DNA of 64,000 nt from Stenocarpella maydis (taxonomy: Eukaryota > Ascomycota > Sordariomycetes > Diaporthales > Diaporthaceae), in contig NQMI01000027.1 of the NCBI GenBank assembly GCA_002270565.1, forward strand, positions 18,988-82,987, given 5' to 3'. The position numbers and the translations under genes were made by a program. Below, in pieces: positions 45,397-55,590 of this stretch. The notes under the pieces were generated by a model. It ran no database searches and was not told the DNA's origin. It saw nothing but the letters and a program-made list of their open reading frames with translations. Each line of letters opens with the position of its first letter. Position 1 is the stretch's first letter.

Positions 45397-45803
45397 GGCA
45401 ACTCAGCTGACGAGAAAATATAATTGCGACAGTTGTCCTGAGAACCGACGTAGGTATGGAGAGAACAGGAGACAGCTAGCTGCCAGGGGTATTCTTCGGA
45501 CCACTTTGGCTCCGAGGGTCCAGTACAGGCGCTTTGCTTTTTGTTGATGTGACCCAGCGTTTCTTATCTCGAGGTGAATCAGTATCTTGTTTGCGGTTGC
45601 TATGTCACTGCTATTTTATGTCCTCTAGGGCTGTCGCATCAGAAGAGAGGGTGGGGCCGGAGCTGACGGAGCTGAGCCGAGAGATAGCCCTAAAGAGCAG
45701 CGAGTTGGGGCCGGAGTTCAGGACCCGGCCGCAAACACTTCCCGCCACTCGCTGTCTTGGACTTGACGTCCTCAACACTCGTCGTCTCGTCCATGGAGAC
45801 GCC
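45397..45803. promoter_or_regulatory. Shared upstream region of methyltransferase and Zn2Cys6 genes
   Basis: 407 bp between divergent starts. It has open frame in the direction of the regulator, so that gene may start earlier (in-frame ATGs at 45,534-45,620), but the shorter protein puts the zinc cluster near the N-terminus as usual. Pairs of this kind are often regulator and target; that is inference. Confidence 0.4.
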
Positions 45804-47159
45804 ATGAAACCAACAAGGTACTCGACTTCGCGGCAAAAGGCCTGCCAGAATTGCTCCTCTGCCAAGGCCAAGTGCGATCGCCACCAGGGATGCTGTGGGA
45901 GGTGTACCCAGCGCCGCCTCGACTGTGTCTATCCTTGGGAGCCGGCCCAAACTCCAGCCACGATTGCCGCCAGCGCACGACCCTTTCCTGACAACTCTAT
46001 CATCAGCCCCGGCGGCAGCAGGAGTCCCTTATTAGGCGCACCACCTGGGTCCCTGGGGCGTGATCCCAGCAGACAAGCCCGATCCACCCCTGGGAATTCA
46101 ATACTTGGCTTCTCAGGAGCAGGCGATGGCACGAGTCCCACCGTGGTATCCTCAGAAATAACGGCAACATCAACGCCTGCATCGGCAGTACCGGCGGCTT
46201 GCGAGGCCCAGCACCCGAGTCCGGACAGTATTTCTACATGCATAGGTCATGATCTTGTGTGTCCCATAAATGCAGAGAGTCTTGGCTGTCGCTGGTTGAA
46301 CCAATACGTCCCGCTGCCGGGACAGGAGGTTAAAAACTACCCAGATCACATCAAGGCCCTCATCCCAAAGGTCCTCGGGTCTTACGCCTCCATAGCGGTC
46401 CGCGGACGTGGTGTCCCACCGTTTATCCACTCTACGCAAATGCAATCACCGTTGGCGAGGGCACCGCTGTCTACTTGCTTGAGCCTGGTTCGCATCTGCG
46501 AGCGGTTGCTTCCAGGCAGTGATGGCACTGCAGCAGACGTCATCCGCAGGGAGATGAGCAGACTGTACAAACAGCGTACGTCAATGGACGATGGTCTTAC
46601 CCTGCTCTCGGCGTTCCAGGCATACCTGATCTATCTGATGGTGTCATTCTTCAAACTGGGACACCTTGTCGGCCCGTCTCTGCATCAGGCCATGATGGAC
46701 CTTCAGGAGCTTGCGTCTATATGCAGCCGGCAGGGACTCGTTTGCGTGGCTGAGCAGAAGCGGGCTCGGCCAAGGTGGGAGAGCTGGGTTGTTGCCGAGT
46801 CAAAACGAAGAACTCTCTACACCATGTATCTCTTTGACAGTTTGTTGGCCACCCAGGAGGGCCTGCCAACCTTCTTGGGGACTGAGCTCCAGGGCTTGCC
46901 CGCACCCGCCAGTCAACGTCAGTGGGAGGCAAGGACACAGCGAGACTGGGAGACCACATACAACACCCACCTGGTGGACTGGACCGAGGGTGGCTTACGT
47001 ATTGATGAGCTCTGGCCGGCGCCTTCATGGCTAGAGGAATCTGGTTTAGTAGAGCGTCGAAAGAGAGTGGATCAGTGGTTGGATGAAGTGGATGGATTTG
47101 GCACGATGCTCTTTGCTGTTTCTAGTTCCACGCATCCTAATCTAGCTTCTCCTTGCTAA
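45804..47159 (+). CDS. Zn2Cys6 fungal transcription factor
   Basis: 451 aa from ATG 45,804, single exon as read. The zinc cluster is at residues 14-41 (CQNCSSAKAKC, then CCGRCTQRRLDC), preceded by basic residues (TSRQK). A Ser/Pro/Gly-rich linker follows (about 50-140). The C-terminal half is helical and contains QEGLPTFLGTELQGLPAP and WTEGGLRIDELWPAP, seen in a group of C6 regulators that lack a full MHR domain. Nuclear DNA-binding role expected; targets unknown, but the divergent methyltransferase and the downstream MFS transporter are natural candidates. Alternative upstream starts in the same frame extend it to at most 541 aa. Confidence 0.82.
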   Translation: MKPTRYSTSRQKACQNCSSAKAKCDRHQGCCGRCTQRRLDCVYPWEPAQTPATIAASARPFPDNSIISPGGSRSPLLGAPPGSLGRDPSRQARSTPGNSILGFSGAGDGTSPTVVSSEITATSTPASAVPAACEAQHPSPDSISTCIGHDLVCPINAESLGCRWLNQYVPLPGQEVKNYPDHIKALIPKVLGSYASIAVRGRGVPPFIHSTQMQSPLARAPLSTCLSLVRICERLLPGSDGTAADVIRREMSRLYKQRTSMDDGLTLLSAFQAYLIYLMVSFFKLGHLVGPSLHQAMMDLQELASICSRQGLVCVAEQKRARPRWESWVVAESKRRTLYTMYLFDSLLATQEGLPTFLGTELQGLPAPASQRQWEARTQRDWETTYNTHLVDWTEGGLRIDELWPAPSWLEESGLVERRKRVDQWLDEVDGFGTMLFAVSSSTHPNLASPC

Positions 47160-48192
47160 GAAAGACGCTCACCATCGTGAAGTTCCATTGTCGAAAAAGA
47201 TCGCCATGGTGAAGCCGCCGTGTCGTTTTACGAACGTACTAATTTGCTATGCGTCCAGAATAATCTATACCTGGGTAAACTGGATCTTATCACACCACAT
47301 TACCAAGACCGTTTACTAAAATTCTAATAACTAGAGATCAAATAATATTGGTATATTAATTGGATGGTATTAAAAAAAAATCCATTGGTCTATAAGAGAA
47401 CCGTAACCTAGAGAGCCCAGGGGGCCTGGGAAGGGGGGCACTCTGGGCGTATAGAGGGCTTTCATGGTAGCCCTTCATCTAGGCATGTAGAGGGTCCCTC
47501 CTCTGGGTATATATAGGGCCTTATTTGGTAGTGTAAAGAGGGCCTGTTAAAGGAGTGAGTGGAGCGAGTAACGAAGGCGAGCCGCCTTTATGCTTATTTA
47601 AGCTGTAGGACCTAGATATTTGGATGAATAGCTCCTAGGGCCCCGGCAGGGGCTTTCCACCTGGTACACCCAGAAGAGTTTTCCGCGCTGGTGGCTTCCT
47701 TGCTCGAATTTTTGATTGATCCAGCAATTTCGAGGAACCCACGGTCAATTTGGGCAGAGTTCCACCGTGTAAGCCATCAAAAGTGGTACAACCTCTGAAG
47801 GGCGACGGAGCCTTCGCTCAGCTCCGCTGGTTTCATCTCAATCCCGGCAGCATACCGCATCAGGCAAGTCAGTATCCGATGCGACTGCTTTCCTTTCGAG
47901 CTCTTATGAATCGCACGACTTCGCAATCGCTCATCGTCCGCCTACCCATCTTTCAACCTCTGCCTATTCGGTACAAAATTTTCTGAGGAAACTATCTATA
48001 TTTCTAAGTCCCTTAAAAGGCTACCCCTCCTGGTACCTCTCATACTACGAAACGCCTTTTAGTTAAATGTGTGTCATTCCTTACGACGGCGTTTCACACC
48101 ACTAACGCTGTCTTCCACGAAACTGGGTACAAATATCACAGAAAGGATTTGGAAAAATAAGAGAACAAATTCAATTACCTAACAAGAGGTCC
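47160..48192. other. Intergenic region with a repeat
   Basis: Between the Zn2Cys6 gene and the MFS gene. An AT-rich stretch (47,290-47,390) precedes the repeat at 47,400-47,676; the remaining 500 bp should hold the MFS promoter. No gene recognised. Confidence 0.5.
47400..47676 (+). repeat. Repeat R2, copy 1
   Basis: Shares with 52,490-52,810 (reverse complement) a block around GAGTGAGTGGAGCGAGTAAC, CTTATTTAAGCT, CAGGGGCTTTCC and CTGGTA, next to degenerate 20-25 bp units resembling CCTCTGGGTATATAGAGGG. No coding capacity and no terminal inverted repeats seen; type of element unknown. Confidence 0.6.
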
Positions 48193-49794
48193 ATGGCCTC
48201 TGAGAACCAGTCTCGAGCAGGTCCGAGGAGCGAATCTGGCCCGCTGTCGCCATCGCCGATACTAGGGCGCCAGTCAGCTGAAGAACCTTACAGCGTCTTG
48301 GACAAGCGTCAGAAGGCCATGATAGTGGTGATAGTATCGTTTGCTGCGTCTTGTATGTGTCACTCAGAGAAAACCATTTCTGATGATTTTACCCCATTTT
48401 CACTCATCTGATTCGCAATCACAGTCTCCGGCCTTGCCTCAAACATCTACTTCCCAGCTCTGCCAACTATCGCCAAGGATCTCAACGTCCCCATAGAGCT
48501 TGTCAACCTTACGGTCACATTGTACCTCATCTTCCAGGGCTTAGCGCCGAGCCTCTGGGGTCCTGTATCCGACGTCAAAGGCCGCCGGATCGCATATCTC
48601 TGCACATTTGTCGTCTTCATTGGGGCATGCATCGGCCTGACGGAGACTCATCACTATGCGGCCCTCCTGGTCTTGAGATGCCTACAAAGTACCGGAAGTG
48701 CAAGCACCATCGCGATAGGCTCGGGGGTGATAGGTGACATCACCACACGAGCTGAAAGGGGAGGCTTCATGGGTATCTTCCAAGCCGGCCTGCTCGTGCC
48801 TGTTGCTGTTGGTCCAGTCATTGGTGGCGCCCTGGCAGCGTCCTTTGGTTGGAGGTCCATTTTCCTCTTCCTTACTATTTATGGTGTCTCGTTTCTGGCT
48901 GCGCTACTCCTACTCCTGCCAGAGACCCTGAGGTCTGTTGTTGGTAATGGATGTCGGACGACAGGAAGCTTCAAGGTGAGATACCCGTTGAAAACATATC
49001 AGAGATTCACCAAAATACCATGGAGTCCAGATGCGGCCAGCCCTCATCCGCCCAAGAGGATCGATGTTACCGAGCCAGTTCGAATTCTCTTCAGCAAGCT
49101 CGCAGCTCCAATCATTGTCTTCTTGGCCGTTTACTATGCGGTCTGGCAGATGAGCCTCACAGCACTGTCTTCTCTCTTCACGGACCGCTACGGTCTAAAC
49201 GAGACTCAAGTAGGTTTAGCTTTCATCGCTAATGGGGCTGGCTCAATGGTGGGCACCCTCCTCGCAGGGCACATTCTCGACTTGGACTACCGGCGTGTTA
49301 AAGCGAGCCACGATGCCAAGGCAGGTCGCGCGGACGTAGAGCTGGGGGGACATAAAGCGCAGGACCAGCGTGGAATTCGACACAAGTTTCCGCTTGAAAA
49401 GGAGCGCCTCCGTCTCGTTCCTGCGTTCTCCATGGCCCAGTGCGTTTCCATCACTGCCTTTGGGTGGTCTGTCCACTACGCGCCGCGGGTCCACATCGCC
49501 GTGCCCATCGTCACGACCTTCGTCACTGGCTGGACGGCCGTATCCACCCAGTCCATCATCATGACCTATCTTGTCGACGTTTATTCCGACCGCAGCGCAG
49601 CAGCCAGTGCGAGCCTCAACCTTGCGCGATGTCTCTTCGCTGCAGGTGGCACAAGTTTTATCATGCCGATGGTGAACGGCGTTGGAGCTGGACTGGCATT
49701 CACGATCTGCGCCATCGTGCAAGCATTCGCGGTTTCCGGTGTAGCTATGACCTGGAAGTTGGGTCCCAGGTGGAGGAACCAAGCAGAAAGATAA
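48193..49794 (+). CDS. MFS transporter, DHA1 (drug:H+ antiporter-1) type
   Basis: Model join(48193..48352, 48425..49794), 509 aa; a 72-bp intron lies inside helix 1 and keeps phase. Twelve membrane helices are expected. Seen: NIYFPALPTIAKDL in the helix 1-2 region, the MFS signature GPVSDVKGRR, the helix 4-5 region RCLQSTGSASTIAIGSGVIG, LPETLRS after helix 6, a charged central loop, and helix 7-12 pattern ending MVNGVGAGLAFTICAIVQAF. This resembles fungal QDR/FLU-type exporters. Substrate unknown. It follows a regulator and methyltransferase, which fits an export role in a small metabolic locus but does not prove it. Confidence 0.85.
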
Positions 49795-50949
49795 AGACAT
49801 GAGCACAGAGAAAGCGCAACCAATCACAATTGATGGGGACTCGGCACTCTTGTCCTCGCCCTGTTGGCAACCTTGGAATCCACGGCAGGACGCCCTCCGA
49901 GGTGACCCATCGTCGCCTAAATCATATGACTGGGTTTGAGCAACAAGTTAGCTAGTCCCATACACCCTCACTGGCTGGAGGCGGGATACCTTAAGTAGAT
50001 ATGCTACTAGGGGCTTTATATAATCACTGCGAGATTTTGCATGGGTTACTTAAGTACCTGATTCAGAGCCATGATGAGGTGTGCTCATGGCTTGATCGCA
50101 CTATTCAAGGCAACTTTTGCAGACTACTGGCAATCCTGATGAAAAAGAGATTTAATGAGCTTGCGGGGCATACTGCAGTTACCTGAGTACATAACATAGG
50201 TAATGAAAATGAATCGAACGCATCTCATCTTTGCAGACTGATTACTGGTCAGAGAAGTAATCTGTAGCAGTCTCCTCGCATTGCGTAAGTTGGAAGAAGC
50301 AGATGTCTATTGTTTGGGTGAAGGAGCTTCCAAACTATTTAAACCTGAGTCCCAGCTGCCTCACCCCCGATCAAACTTTCCCCGTTTCCAACCTCAAGCC
50401 TCCACCCTCCATCAGTTTCCAAGGTGGAGGCTTGAAGTATCCAACTCGCCCATCCTCACCTGATCGTGTTGCCGCCAACGGCAACCCGCCAACCTCGCGC
50501 CTAGAGGGCGAGGACTTGGAACTCTTCGTCCCGTACACTTACATGCGGAACTTGGAGTACTCGAGCGAGGTTTGTGATGGACATCTGTAAGCAAGTGGAG
50601 GTGCCGAAGCTGTGGGGGGGCATGGAGGATCTTCAAGTTTTCTGAGCCGGAAACAAAACACAACGGCGGATTCCATTTCTGACGAACATTTTGGAGAATT
50701 AATTTCGCCCACAATTTCTTTTCTCAGGAAATATAAAATGACGGCTAGCTGCTAATCAGCCTTCATCACCGGCCATCAACAACTACACTCAGCCATCAAT
50801 TATTTTATGATCTTGGAAGTCACAATGGATACATAACATCATGTATTTAAGTTCATATATTATTCCGTTTTTTATGAAGTAAACTGCTGTTTCCTTTCAT
50901 TTATGCTAAAGGAATGATATCCTAAATCCTGGGTGGACATCTGGATCAC
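49795..50949. other. Intergenic region, about 1.15 kb
   Basis: Lies between the ends of the MFS gene and the secreted acidic protein gene (convergent). Frames of 60-100 codons have no motif. Probably 3' flanks only. Confidence 0.5.
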
Positions 50950-51076
50950 TCAGGAGGAGTCCTCATCATCGGAGTCATCGTCGGCGGCATCGTCGGCGGC
51001 ATCGTCGGCATCGTCGCCGTCATCGTCGGCATCGTCATCGTCATCGTCGTCGTCGTCATCGTCATCGTCGTCGGCA

Positions 51077-51108
<32 letters not shown>

Positions 51109-51451
51109 GGCATCGTCGTCGGCATCGTCGTCCGCGTCATCCTGATCAGCGCCGCCGATCTCATTATCATCGTCCTCGCCTGGCGCGCCGACAGTGGCGT
51201 TGCGGGCGCGCGGAGCCAGGAGTCCTGTTTGATCAAGCGGAACTGCGATGGCAGGAACAGTGAAAGCTACCAGTCCCAAGCCCTGTTGCCCATTTTCATC
51301 AGCTTTTCTTCATGACCATACAAGTTGTTTTGTCCTTCCTTACAGCAATGTGACCAGAGAGGCCAGTACTGCCGGCGTTTGAGATTTGAAATCCGCTGCC
51401 AGTGGTGAGGGCGGCCAAGCCCAAGGCGAAAACTTGAACAAGAGAGTACAT
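50950..51451 (-). CDS. Small secreted poly-aspartate protein
   Basis: Model complement(join(50950..51282, 51344..51451)), 146 aa; the 61-bp intron (GTAAGG...AACAG) joins a signal-peptide exon to an acidic exon in phase. N-terminus MYSLVQVFALGLAALTTG is a good signal peptide. After a second hydrophobic stretch (GLVAFTVPAIAV) comes a linker with an N-glycosylation site (NAT), then about 75 residues almost wholly Asp with Ala interruptions, ending DSDDEDSS. The tract is encoded by GAC/GAT with GCC/GCG. Such tails can bind Ca2+ or other cations or basic surfaces; function is unknown. The tiny element at 51,483-51,580 is just upstream of the start. Confidence 0.6.
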
Positions 51452-51482
51452 TTTGGTTTTTAGGGCTTGTTTCGATCGACCT

Positions 51483-51580
51483 GTAATGTTGAAGACCGCC
51501 GCAGCTCTTTTATTCACAATTAGAAAAAACGGGAGGATTTGTGATCGGATTAAGAACGAAGCCGACACACTAGTAATGTT
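51483..51580 (+). mobile_element. Tiny dispersed element, copy 3, with 8-bp direct repeats
   Basis: GTAATGTT at 51,483-51,490 recurs at 51,573-51,580 and flanks 82 bp with the same parts as copy 1: GACCGCCGCAGCTC, a T/A-rich tract, and TTGTGATCGGATTAAGAACG. It lies about 30 bp upstream of the ATG of the poly-aspartate gene, so it is probably within that gene's promoter or 5' UTR. Confidence 0.6.
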
Positions 51581-52409
51581 TAAAGAGAGACGGTAGTTTA
51601 GATGTTGGCCAGTAAATGAATGTGGAAGACTCTGACAGGAAAACTCAGCGGTGACTTGGAGGAATTATGCTTGGGAGAATTCCAAGACATCGAGACCCTT
51701 TTATATCTTGAACCACTCCTTAAGAAAAAGTAGCATGTGTAGGCAGATCAAATGGGACTGGGACGAGAAGCCTAGTCAGGGGCAGACTGCAGCAGTGTAA
51801 CCGAACGGCCTGAAGCCAACAGGAGGCCATGGCGAAAATTGAATGAAAGGACGCTGTGATTTGGGTTCGTATGCATTAGCTTGTTGGAGGTTCCGAACAG
51901 CTGCGATGGGTCAGCTCACGAAATGCACGAGGTACCGAGCACAGCTGAAATTCCGTGGCCGCTGTAGAGCCGCTGAGGAGCTGCAAGTCAGGGGTTCCAG
52001 GTCCATCTGCCACGCCTTGACGGCTTCAGCTTACTCTCTGGCAACCAATAGTGTTGCGATGGGATGACTAGCTGGCGCCGCTGAAGTCTTACCTAGGGTA
52101 GTATCGACTTTGTGACAGGGTACGCTGAAATCCACACATGGCGCACGGCTTGCCGCTAGGAGGTTCGCTATGGTGCGCCACCATATTCGTGAAACGCGCG
52201 CTCGGGGAATGGATGACAGATGTTTTAGCGTGAGCTTTATTTAGGAAGGTTAAAATGCCTGGACATTAATTGTGGGGGTCAAAGAAGACGACAATTTGGA
52301 GTTACTGGCCGATGTCACGTCTATGACCACACGCACTGTCAGATAAGTGTGCTGCAATCTCAAATATCATTTACAGTTAGGAGACACTCAGTCCATCCAT
52401 CGAAATCTC

Positions 52410-52489
52410 TACCATTGCCTGGTTTCATTTTTAATCCGGTCACAATTCCCTTGACAAAAAAGGAGCTGCGGCGGTCCCTTTATATACCA
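52410..52489 (-). mobile_element. Tiny dispersed element, copy 4, inside or at the end of R2
   Basis: On the minus strand it reads GACCGCCGCAGCTCC, T6, GTCAAGGGAATTGTGACCGG, ATTAAAAATGAAACC. TACCA is present on both sides (52,410-52,414 and 52,485-52,489). The R2 copy at 47.4 kb has the matching flank (CTGGTA) without this insertion, which works as a natural empty-site comparison. Confidence 0.55.
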
Positions 52490-52810
52490 GAGGGAAAGCC
52501 CCTGTCGGTGCCCTGAGGGCTGTTCATCTAGTATTATAGCTTAAATAGGCGTAAAGGGGGTTTCACTTTATTACTCACTTTACTCACTCTTCTAGCCAAC
52601 CCCCTCTATACTACTCAATAGGGCCCTTCAGGCGCCTAAAGAAAGGGCCCTTACGTGCCTAGGGACCTCTACATACCTAGAGGAAGGACTCTTATGTACC
52701 AAGAGGAGGGACCTCCACATACCTAAACCAAGTCCTTTATATGCCCAGAGGAAGGGCTTCCGTAAAGGCTCTGCACATATGGGGCCCCTTTTTAGGCCCC
52801 TTAGGCTTTC
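52490..52810 (-). repeat. Repeat R2, copy 2 (inverted relative to copy 1)
   Basis: Reverse complement matches 47,400-47,676 over at least 110 bp. Next to it lie four to six degenerate units of about 22 bp (for example CATACCTAGAGGAAGGACTC and GTACCAAGAGGAGGGACCTC). Same unknown repeat class. Confidence 0.6.
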
Positions 52811-53376
52811 CGGATTAGAGCTCTCCTATAAACTAATCGGAATATAGATATTATTACTAATTAGAGGTTGATAATTTTAGTTAACTATCTGGTCGTGTAA
52901 TATATTAAGATCCTATTTATAAGCTATTCTAGACGAACCGCACGATCCTAAACGCTTAAAAAACTCCTGTAGCTTTATCAGAATGATTTAAATCGTGTTG
53001 TCCATAGACAAACTTGAAGGTTATACCACTAGGCTCTTCGAACATCTCTACACACATGACGACCAGAGAGACTCAACAGCAATCCATGAACCTACTTGCC
53101 TAAAAAATAATCGGTTTCCGTCGAAAGATCCTCGAGGCAGATAGAGGCAAAAAGCCCCATGAGCCCACTTTCTTAACGTCACCAAGTACCAAGCGATCTG
53201 GACGCCTGAGGGATGGCGTATAAGCTGTGCTGGGGTGACGTCACGAAGAGCAATGACGTTGAAGCAGACAACTGACCACATGTCCAAAACTCTGCAACCT
53301 CTTCCACATATAGTCAAAGTTTGAATTCCTTGAATTCGAGCTCAGTGAGAGGTTGTTCGCTATCAAGACCCCCACG

Positions 53377-54276
53377 ATGAAGGAATATTCAGCACAGGAG
53401 TGGCTCCCATCCGCCTCGGGCCTCGGCGAGAGCCCATTATACCGAGCAAGTGACAAGACCTTTTTCTTCGCCGATATCAAGAACCGACTTGTCCACATGA
53501 TAGCCGGATCAGAGGGATGGGATAAACGGAAGACTTACGAATTTGACCAGCCTATTACACGACTAGAAGTCGTTGCCAACCGTACCGATGTCCTAGCTGT
53601 GCAAACCAGATTTGGTCTCGCCCTACTGTCACTACAAACCGGAACCCTCAAGGATATCGCGACACTCCAGCACAGCGATAAGAGCCTTGACAAAAAAGTA
53701 CGAATGAATGATGGTGCAATAGATGAGAAGGGGAGATGGTTGGCAGGGTCCATGGCATTGGATGAAGAAGACCCAATCGGCCGACTCTGGTGCATTTACA
53801 AAGGCCCCAGCGAGGCCAGAACGGCATCTGTGCGGGAGCTGAACAATATTCTCGAGACGCCCGTGCCAAACGGGCCTGTCTTCTCACCGGACGGCAAGAT
53901 CTTGTACGCAAGTGAGACTCCTCAGGGACAGGTCTTCAAGTTCGATTACGACACGAGAGACGGATCCATCTCAAACAAGCAGCTTTTTGTTCAACTAGAG
54001 AGTGGCGGGATGCCGGATGGGATGGCAGTTGATGTGGATGGCCACGTATGGATCGCGGCCAACTCCCGCGGGAAGCTAGTGCGGTACTCCCCGAGCGGCG
54101 AGGCCGTGGCAACGTGCGTGGTGCCCGGGGCAAAAATGACCTCGTGCCCTGCCTTCGGTGGTGAAGACTTCAAGACCCTTTTTATCACATCCATCGCGGC
54201 TGAAGGATCTACGGGCCATGTTTACACAGCCAAGGTCGACGTACCGGGAGTCCACCGCCACGAATACAAGTCCTAA
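53377..54276 (+). CDS. SMP-30/gluconolactonase-family enzyme
   Basis: 299 aa, single exon, ATG at 53,377 (MKEYSAQEW). Six-bladed beta-propeller lactonases that open sugar lactones; a divalent metal sits at the centre. Seen: SGLGESPLYR with the metal-binding Glu (about residue 18), the sheet motif TFFFADIKNRLVHM, VRMNDGAIDEKGRWLAGSM with the metal-binding Asn (about residue 110), PNGPVFSPDGKILYASET, and GGMPDGMAVDVDGHVWIA with the catalytic Asp. All ligand positions are kept and the length is usual, so it should be active. No signal peptide. Substrate is unknown. Confidence 0.87.
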   Translation: MKEYSAQEWLPSASGLGESPLYRASDKTFFFADIKNRLVHMIAGSEGWDKRKTYEFDQPITRLEVVANRTDVLAVQTRFGLALLSLQTGTLKDIATLQHSDKSLDKKVRMNDGAIDEKGRWLAGSMALDEEDPIGRLWCIYKGPSEARTASVRELNNILETPVPNGPVFSPDGKILYASETPQGQVFKFDYDTRDGSISNKQLFVQLESGGMPDGMAVDVDGHVWIAANSRGKLVRYSPSGEAVATCVVPGAKMTSCPAFGGEDFKTLFITSIAAEGSTGHVYTAKVDVPGVHRHEYKS

Positions 54277-54603
54277 CTCGTCGTCGTTATTAGATGAATG
54301 AGTAAAATCACACTTGCTTGGTTCACAGTATATTTGCCAGTCAAGACTTCATATGTACTGTTCATCTGTCGTACCGACACCCGAGGCTTGTAGGGCAGGT
54401 TTCTGAAACAATGCAGTATAGCACACCTCATTTTCCTATTCCATTACTAGCCTTCCATAGGTGGATCAGGTTTATTCGTTAATCTGAAATAGGACTCATT
54501 TAACGCGAGCGTAAAATTAGTCAGGTAGATCCAAATGTTGGCCTCCTCTGAGACCACATAGTTGTCATCAGGATGATTGTGCACACTGGTCATTTACCAT
54601 GTG
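54277..54603. other. Intergenic region
   Basis: 327 bp between the SMP-30-family stop and the end of the convergent MFS pseudogene. Nothing recognised. Confidence 0.5.
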
Positions 54604-55590
54604 TTTAAGATAAATCCTTGCGTCTCCTCTGACGCCACCTTTGACCTTTCTTCATTGGCAGAAGCACAAGGGGCCCACAGAGAGCACCTATGAACCCAAA
54701 CAAAGTAAACGTCCATCCGGCGCCGAGATGGTCAATCATAAGCTGTAACACGGCAAGGGCGGTAGCCGCTAGCGCGCAGCGCACAATGTTGGCCGAAGCA
54801 GAGGCAGTGGAAGATGTTTTCGGGTTCAGGTCGGTGAGGAGAGTTCCAAAAGCCTATTTCTGCTTAATACGACTCGGTCCCTCGCCGAGATAAGAATACA
54901 AAGAGGGAACTAGGCAGCTTACCGAAAAGAGACCGGTGGTGGCAAAACCTATGACTGTTCGGAAAATCAAGGGAGCTGAAACGCACTGTTCACCTCATGT
55001 TAGCAAGGAGTGAAGGATGGTGGTGACGGCCAAACTGACCAAACGGTAAGCCACAGCCCACCCGTATCCTACCGTGGCCAGCGTATCCAAGCCCACCAAA
55101 TACAATGCTGTCCCGAGCCTCGCCTTTTCGACCGGAAAGTCTTCGTCGATATCACCGCAATGTGCACTCGATCGAGGCCCGTGTTCTTTTACTAGCCTAG
55201 CATACTCATAGCCTAAGGCCTTTCCCCAAACCAGCAGACTGACCAGGCAAGCGACGCCGAACGGAATATATACCAGCCCGGAAGCAATCTCGCTGTAGTG
55301 ATATACTTGGATGAAAAGGGAAGAAAGTGACGCCTGCGCACAGCAATATATCATGTAGTATATGGCATTGCAAACCAGAATAATTACCACGTCTTTGATA
55401 AGTAGTAATCTCAGAGAGGCCAGCGGATTCGGCAACGACAGTTTGGTCTCTACCTTTGAATCTGTGACTCCACCCTTGGCTTCCGCCACTCTGAGACCAA
55501 AGACAAAAAAGCGTGGTTGATTCCATAGGCCGGAATGCTGTCATTCCCCAGAAGGCAGCGTGCGGTTTCTGGCAGCGTGAATATGATTAT
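54604..55590 (-). pseudogene. Truncated, frameshifted MFS (DHA1) transporter
   Basis: On the minus strand the second half of a DHA1 transporter can be read: FTLPETARCLLGNDSIP (end of helix 6), helices 7 and 8 (IILVCNAIYYMIYCCAQASLS), VGYGWAV, APLIFRTVIGFATTGLFS, TLLTDLNPKTSSTASASANI, LGAGWTFTLFGF, and the basic tail MKKGQRWRQRRRKDLS. The first six helices are missing upstream. Near 54,690 a one-base shift separates the last helix from the tail frame, and the junction near 55,000 has a stop without a good intron. It is related to, but not a copy of, the intact MFS gene at 48,193. Loss of the N-terminal half and the frameshift mean it is not a working transporter. Confidence 0.75.

Larger units (their letters stand above)
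51581..53376. other. Intergenic region with repeats
   Basis: About 1.8 kb. Up to 52,400 it is normal-composition DNA without a recognisable gene; then the tiny element copy 4 (52,410-52,489) and repeat R2 copy 2 (52,490-52,810); then AT-richer DNA to about 53,000, and finally the promoter of the SMP-30-family gene. Confidence 0.5.

Noticed and set aside
50933..51145. Plus-strand Ser/Ala-rich frame over the trinucleotide repeat
   Set aside because: Reverse strand of the GAC/GAT tract; the minus strand has a signal peptide and a phase-keeping intron, the plus strand has neither.
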